From Odoribacteraceae bacterium (GTDB taxonomy: Bacteria > Bacteroidota > Bacteroidia > Bacteroidales > Marinifilaceae), in contig JAITJA010000168.1 in assembly GCA_031279175.1 (NCBI GenBank), positions 1-9,176 of the forward strand: a DNA stretch of 9,176 nucleotides, written 5' to 3'. Positions 7,897 through 9,176 of this stretch are shown piece by piece; positions within the stretch are counted from its first letter, which is position 1; each line of letters begins with the position of its first letter. Below the pieces are notes generated by a model. That model saw only the letters and a program-made list of their open reading frames with translations. It did no database searches and was not told where the DNA came from. The position numbers and the translations under genes were made by a program.

Positions 7897-7926
7897 TGGC
7901 TCTCTCGCGTCAACGGGATACATTTG
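7897..7926 (+). promoter_or_regulatory. Promoter for the cysteine dioxygenase-family gene
   Basis: TACATTTG at 7919-7926 is a perfect match to the Bacteroidetes -7 consensus TAnnTTTG. The -33 position is weak: TGG at 7897-7899, 19 nt away, where TTG is expected. Transcription would begin near 7933, with a leader of about 28 nt. The gene is therefore likely transcribed separately from the helicase. Confidence 0.45.
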
Positions 7927-7960
7927 ACGCCGCAAGATCATTCACCAAACCCTTTTTACC

Positions 7961-8503
7961 ATGAAAACAATACTCAACGCGACACGAAAGATCGAGATCA
8001 TCCCGGGATACGAGAAGATCTTCGAGGAACTATTATCTAAAACCGCCGGAAAACCCGTCACCACATCCCTGGGAGAGGAATTAAAACCATTCGCGGAGAA
8101 CGCCGCCAGGCAAATAAACCCGGCTGACTTCCAGGAATTCGTCTCCCCGTACACGCGCAATTACATCGGCAGGGACGAACAAACCGGCTGGGAAATGATC
8201 GTCATGGGCTGGCGAAAGGGAGATCGCACGGCCATACACGGGCACCCGCTCTACGCCGGCTACACGGGAGTTGCAGGGAACGTCCTACTGGAGGTGTTCA
8301 AGAAGGTAGACGGCGGGCTGAAGAAGGTGCTCGAGCACGTGGTGCAGCCCGGGGAAAGCTTCTACTCCGTCGGGGAGGTGGAGGACTTCGAAAATCACAT
8401 CCATCGCCTGACAGGGCTCACCGACACGGCTTTTACCCTGCACGTCTACTCGGCAGACGCCAGGAAAGGAATCGACTTTGATAATTTCAAGATCGTGGAT
8501 TAA
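7961..8503 (+). CDS. Cysteine dioxygenase family protein (cupin)
   Basis: The 180-residue protein matches type I thiol dioxygenases, which use Fe(II) and O2 to oxidise cysteine to cysteine sulfinate in the cytoplasm. The first cupin motif is seen at 83-95 (GWRKGDRTAIHGH) with Fe ligands His93 and His95; the third ligand is His148 in NHIHRL. TLHVY (159-163) parallels the Ser-His-Tyr triad of mammalian CDO, with Thr replacing Ser. YTRN (64-67) parallels the segment whose Arg binds the cysteine carboxylate, favouring cysteine over 3-mercaptopropionate. Gly100 occupies the place of the cross-linking Cys of animal enzymes, as is usual in bacteria. The gene stands alone between its own promoter and a strong terminator, and no sulfinate-metabolism gene is nearby. 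Another thiol substrate remains possible. Confidence 0.88.
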   Translation: MKTILNATRKIEIIPGYEKIFEELLSKTAGKPVTTSLGEELKPFAENAARQINPADFQEFVSPYTRNYIGRDEQTGWEMIVMGWRKGDRTAIHGHPLYAGYTGVAGNVLLEVFKKVDGGLKKVLEHVVQPGESFYSVGEVEDFENHIHRLTGLTDTAFTLHVYSADARKGIDFDNFKIVD

Positions 8504-8553
8504 GATCATTGCCCCGGACGATTCGTCGCGACGCGGCTTTAAACATTTTATCA

Positions 8554-8582
8554 CGGCAGGACCAGTAGTCCTGCCGTTTTTT
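8554..8582 (+). terminator. Rho-independent terminator
   Basis: A perfect 9-bp stem (CGGCAGGAC at 8554-8562, GTCCTGCCG at 8568-8576) closes a 5-nt loop CAGTA and is followed by six T at 8577-8582. It lies 50 nt after the stop of the cysteine dioxygenase-family gene and should end its transcript. Confidence 0.93.
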
Positions 8583-8697
8583 GCACCCGCTCCCTCCCCT
8601 GGACGGGTAAAACAAGGTGGTCGCCCGGTAAACTTCCCCGCGCGACGCGAGCGTTCCATGTAAAACACCCCTCGGCACGTGTAACGTCGGCGTCATT
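8583..8697. other. Intergenic stretch with nothing recognised
   Basis: Between the terminator and the 21-bp repeats I see no plausible gene, RNA or convincing promoter. The frames open here lack a start context and do not resemble any protein. Confidence 0.6.
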
Positions 8698-8760
8698 GTC
8701 AACGCGCCCGCGCGAAGTGTCGCCACGCCCGCGCGGGAAGTCATCGCGCCCGCTCGAAAC
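8698..8760. repeat. Three imperfect 21-bp tandem repeats
   Basis: Units begin at 8698, 8719 and 8740 and all start with GTC. The shared core is CGCCCGC at unit positions 8-14, and C6 and CG at 16-17 are also conserved. The units are exactly 21 bp, about two turns of DNA. They lie between the terminator and the longer 41-bp array and are unrelated to it in sequence. Confidence 0.7.
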
Positions 8761-8825
8761 GTTACCGTTAGCTCCTTACCTTGTTATTATTCCGCGCGTC
8801 GTGGGATCTCCCGGGGCAAGTAATA

Positions 8826-8848
8826 TTTCCCCGCCGGTTGGCGGGAAA
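8826..8848. repeat. Solitary inverted repeat
   Basis: TTTCCCCGCC (8826-8835) and GGCGGGAAA (8840-8848) pair around the loop GGTT with one bulged C. Neither side has a T-tract in the right place, so it is not a clear terminator. It sits 30 bp before the 41-bp array. The rest of 8761-8877 shows nothing else recognisable. Confidence 0.55.
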
Positions 8849-8877
8849 GGGACGACAGGTACGGTTTCAGGGGAAGG

Positions 8878-9176
8878 TTCCGGGAACTCCCGAAAGTCTC
8901 CCACGGGCCGGGGGGAGGTTCCGGGAGCCCCCGAAAGTCCCCCCCGAGCCTCGGGCACGATTCCGGGAACTCCCGAAAGTCCCCCACGGACCGGGGGAAG
9001 GTTCCGGGAACTCCCGAAAGTCTCCCACGGGCCGGGGGAAGGTTCCGGGAGCCCCCGAAAGTCTCCCACGGGCCGGGGGAAGGTTCCGGGAACTCCCGAA
9101 AGTCCCCCACGGACCGGGGGAAGGTTCCGGGAACTCCCGAAAGTCCCCCCGAGGCCTCGGGCACGATTCCGGGAAC
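8878..9176. repeat. Tandem array of 41-42 bp units with internal inverted repeats
   Basis: Units start with TTCCGGGA at 8878, 8919, 8961, 9002, 9043, 9084, 9125 and 9167; the eighth is cut by the window end. Five complete units are 41 bp, and the two that carry the alternative second half (8919 and 9125) are 42 bp. The first half is CGGGAACTCCCG or, in units 2 and 5, CGGGAGCCCCCG, followed by AAAGT. The second half comes in two forms: one with CCCACGG and CCGGGGG, the other with the palindrome CCCGAGGCCTCGGG or its 13-nt variant. No unique spacers separate the units, so this is not a CRISPR array. The unit length is not a multiple of three, and the open frames through it come from the absence of stop codons in the repeat. 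Confidence 0.93.

Noticed and set aside
8777..8783. Promoter-like TACCTTG before the repeat array
   Set aside because: It lacks one base of the -7 consensus and has no TTG at the -33 distance; it could matter only if a transcript through the array were shown.
8776..9164. Two long minus-strand open frames across the repeat array, encoding repetitive Pro/Gly/Phe-rich peptides
   Set aside because: The same 41-bp repeat is read in shifting frames and stays open only because the unit lacks stop codons; there is no start context and no protein resemblance.
8878..9176. CRISPR array
   Set aside because: The units are contiguous and similar along their full length; no unique spacers and no cas genes are present.

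Overview
The window looks like chromosomal DNA from a GC-rich member of the Bacteroidetes, most likely order Bacteroidales (Rikenellaceae/Alistipes-like by base composition, but this is a guess). Three things point there. The GuaA N-terminus carries the ILSGSP form common in that phylum. There is a secreted protein with a carboxypeptidase-regulatory-like domain, a family abundant in Bacteroidetes. Several gene starts have Bacteroidetes-type promoters (TTG, about 19 nt, TAnnTTTG) and no strong Shine-Dalgarno sequences.

Layout. (1) Positions 1-2508, minus strand: a two-gene unit in which a membrane-anchored lytic transglycosylase is followed after 21 nt by a nucleoside (uridine-type) kinase fused to ThrRS-like N-terminal domains; the kinase is cut by the window start. 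(2) Positions 2509-2706: a divergent intergenic region with a good plus-strand promoter. (3) Positions 2707-6464, plus strand: a three-gene run of a secreted carboxypeptidase-regulatory-like protein, guaA (GMP synthase) and a DHH/DHHA1 phosphoesterase (NrnA-like). guaA and the phosphoesterase gene overlap at the stop/start codons. (4) Positions 6465-6698: a short GC-rich repeat cluster, a promoter and an untranslated leader of roughly 100 nt before a RhlE-type DEAD-box helicase (6699-7817). (5) Positions 7818-8582: a promoter, a cysteine dioxygenase-family gene and a strong intrinsic terminator. (6) Positions 8583-9176: no gene. It holds three 21-bp imperfect tandem repeats, a solitary inverted repeat, and a tandem array of 41-42 bp units (seven complete and one cut by the window end) in which every unit carries two small inverted repeats.

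The genes are mostly housekeeping: cell-wall remodelling, nucleotide salvage and synthesis, small-RNA turnover, RNA unwinding and thiol oxidation. No defence system, mobile element, tRNA or rRNA was recognised. The most unusual material is the non-coding repeat region at the right end, whose unit lengths (21 and 41-42 bp) lie near whole numbers of DNA turns and whose variants keep the same hairpin layout.
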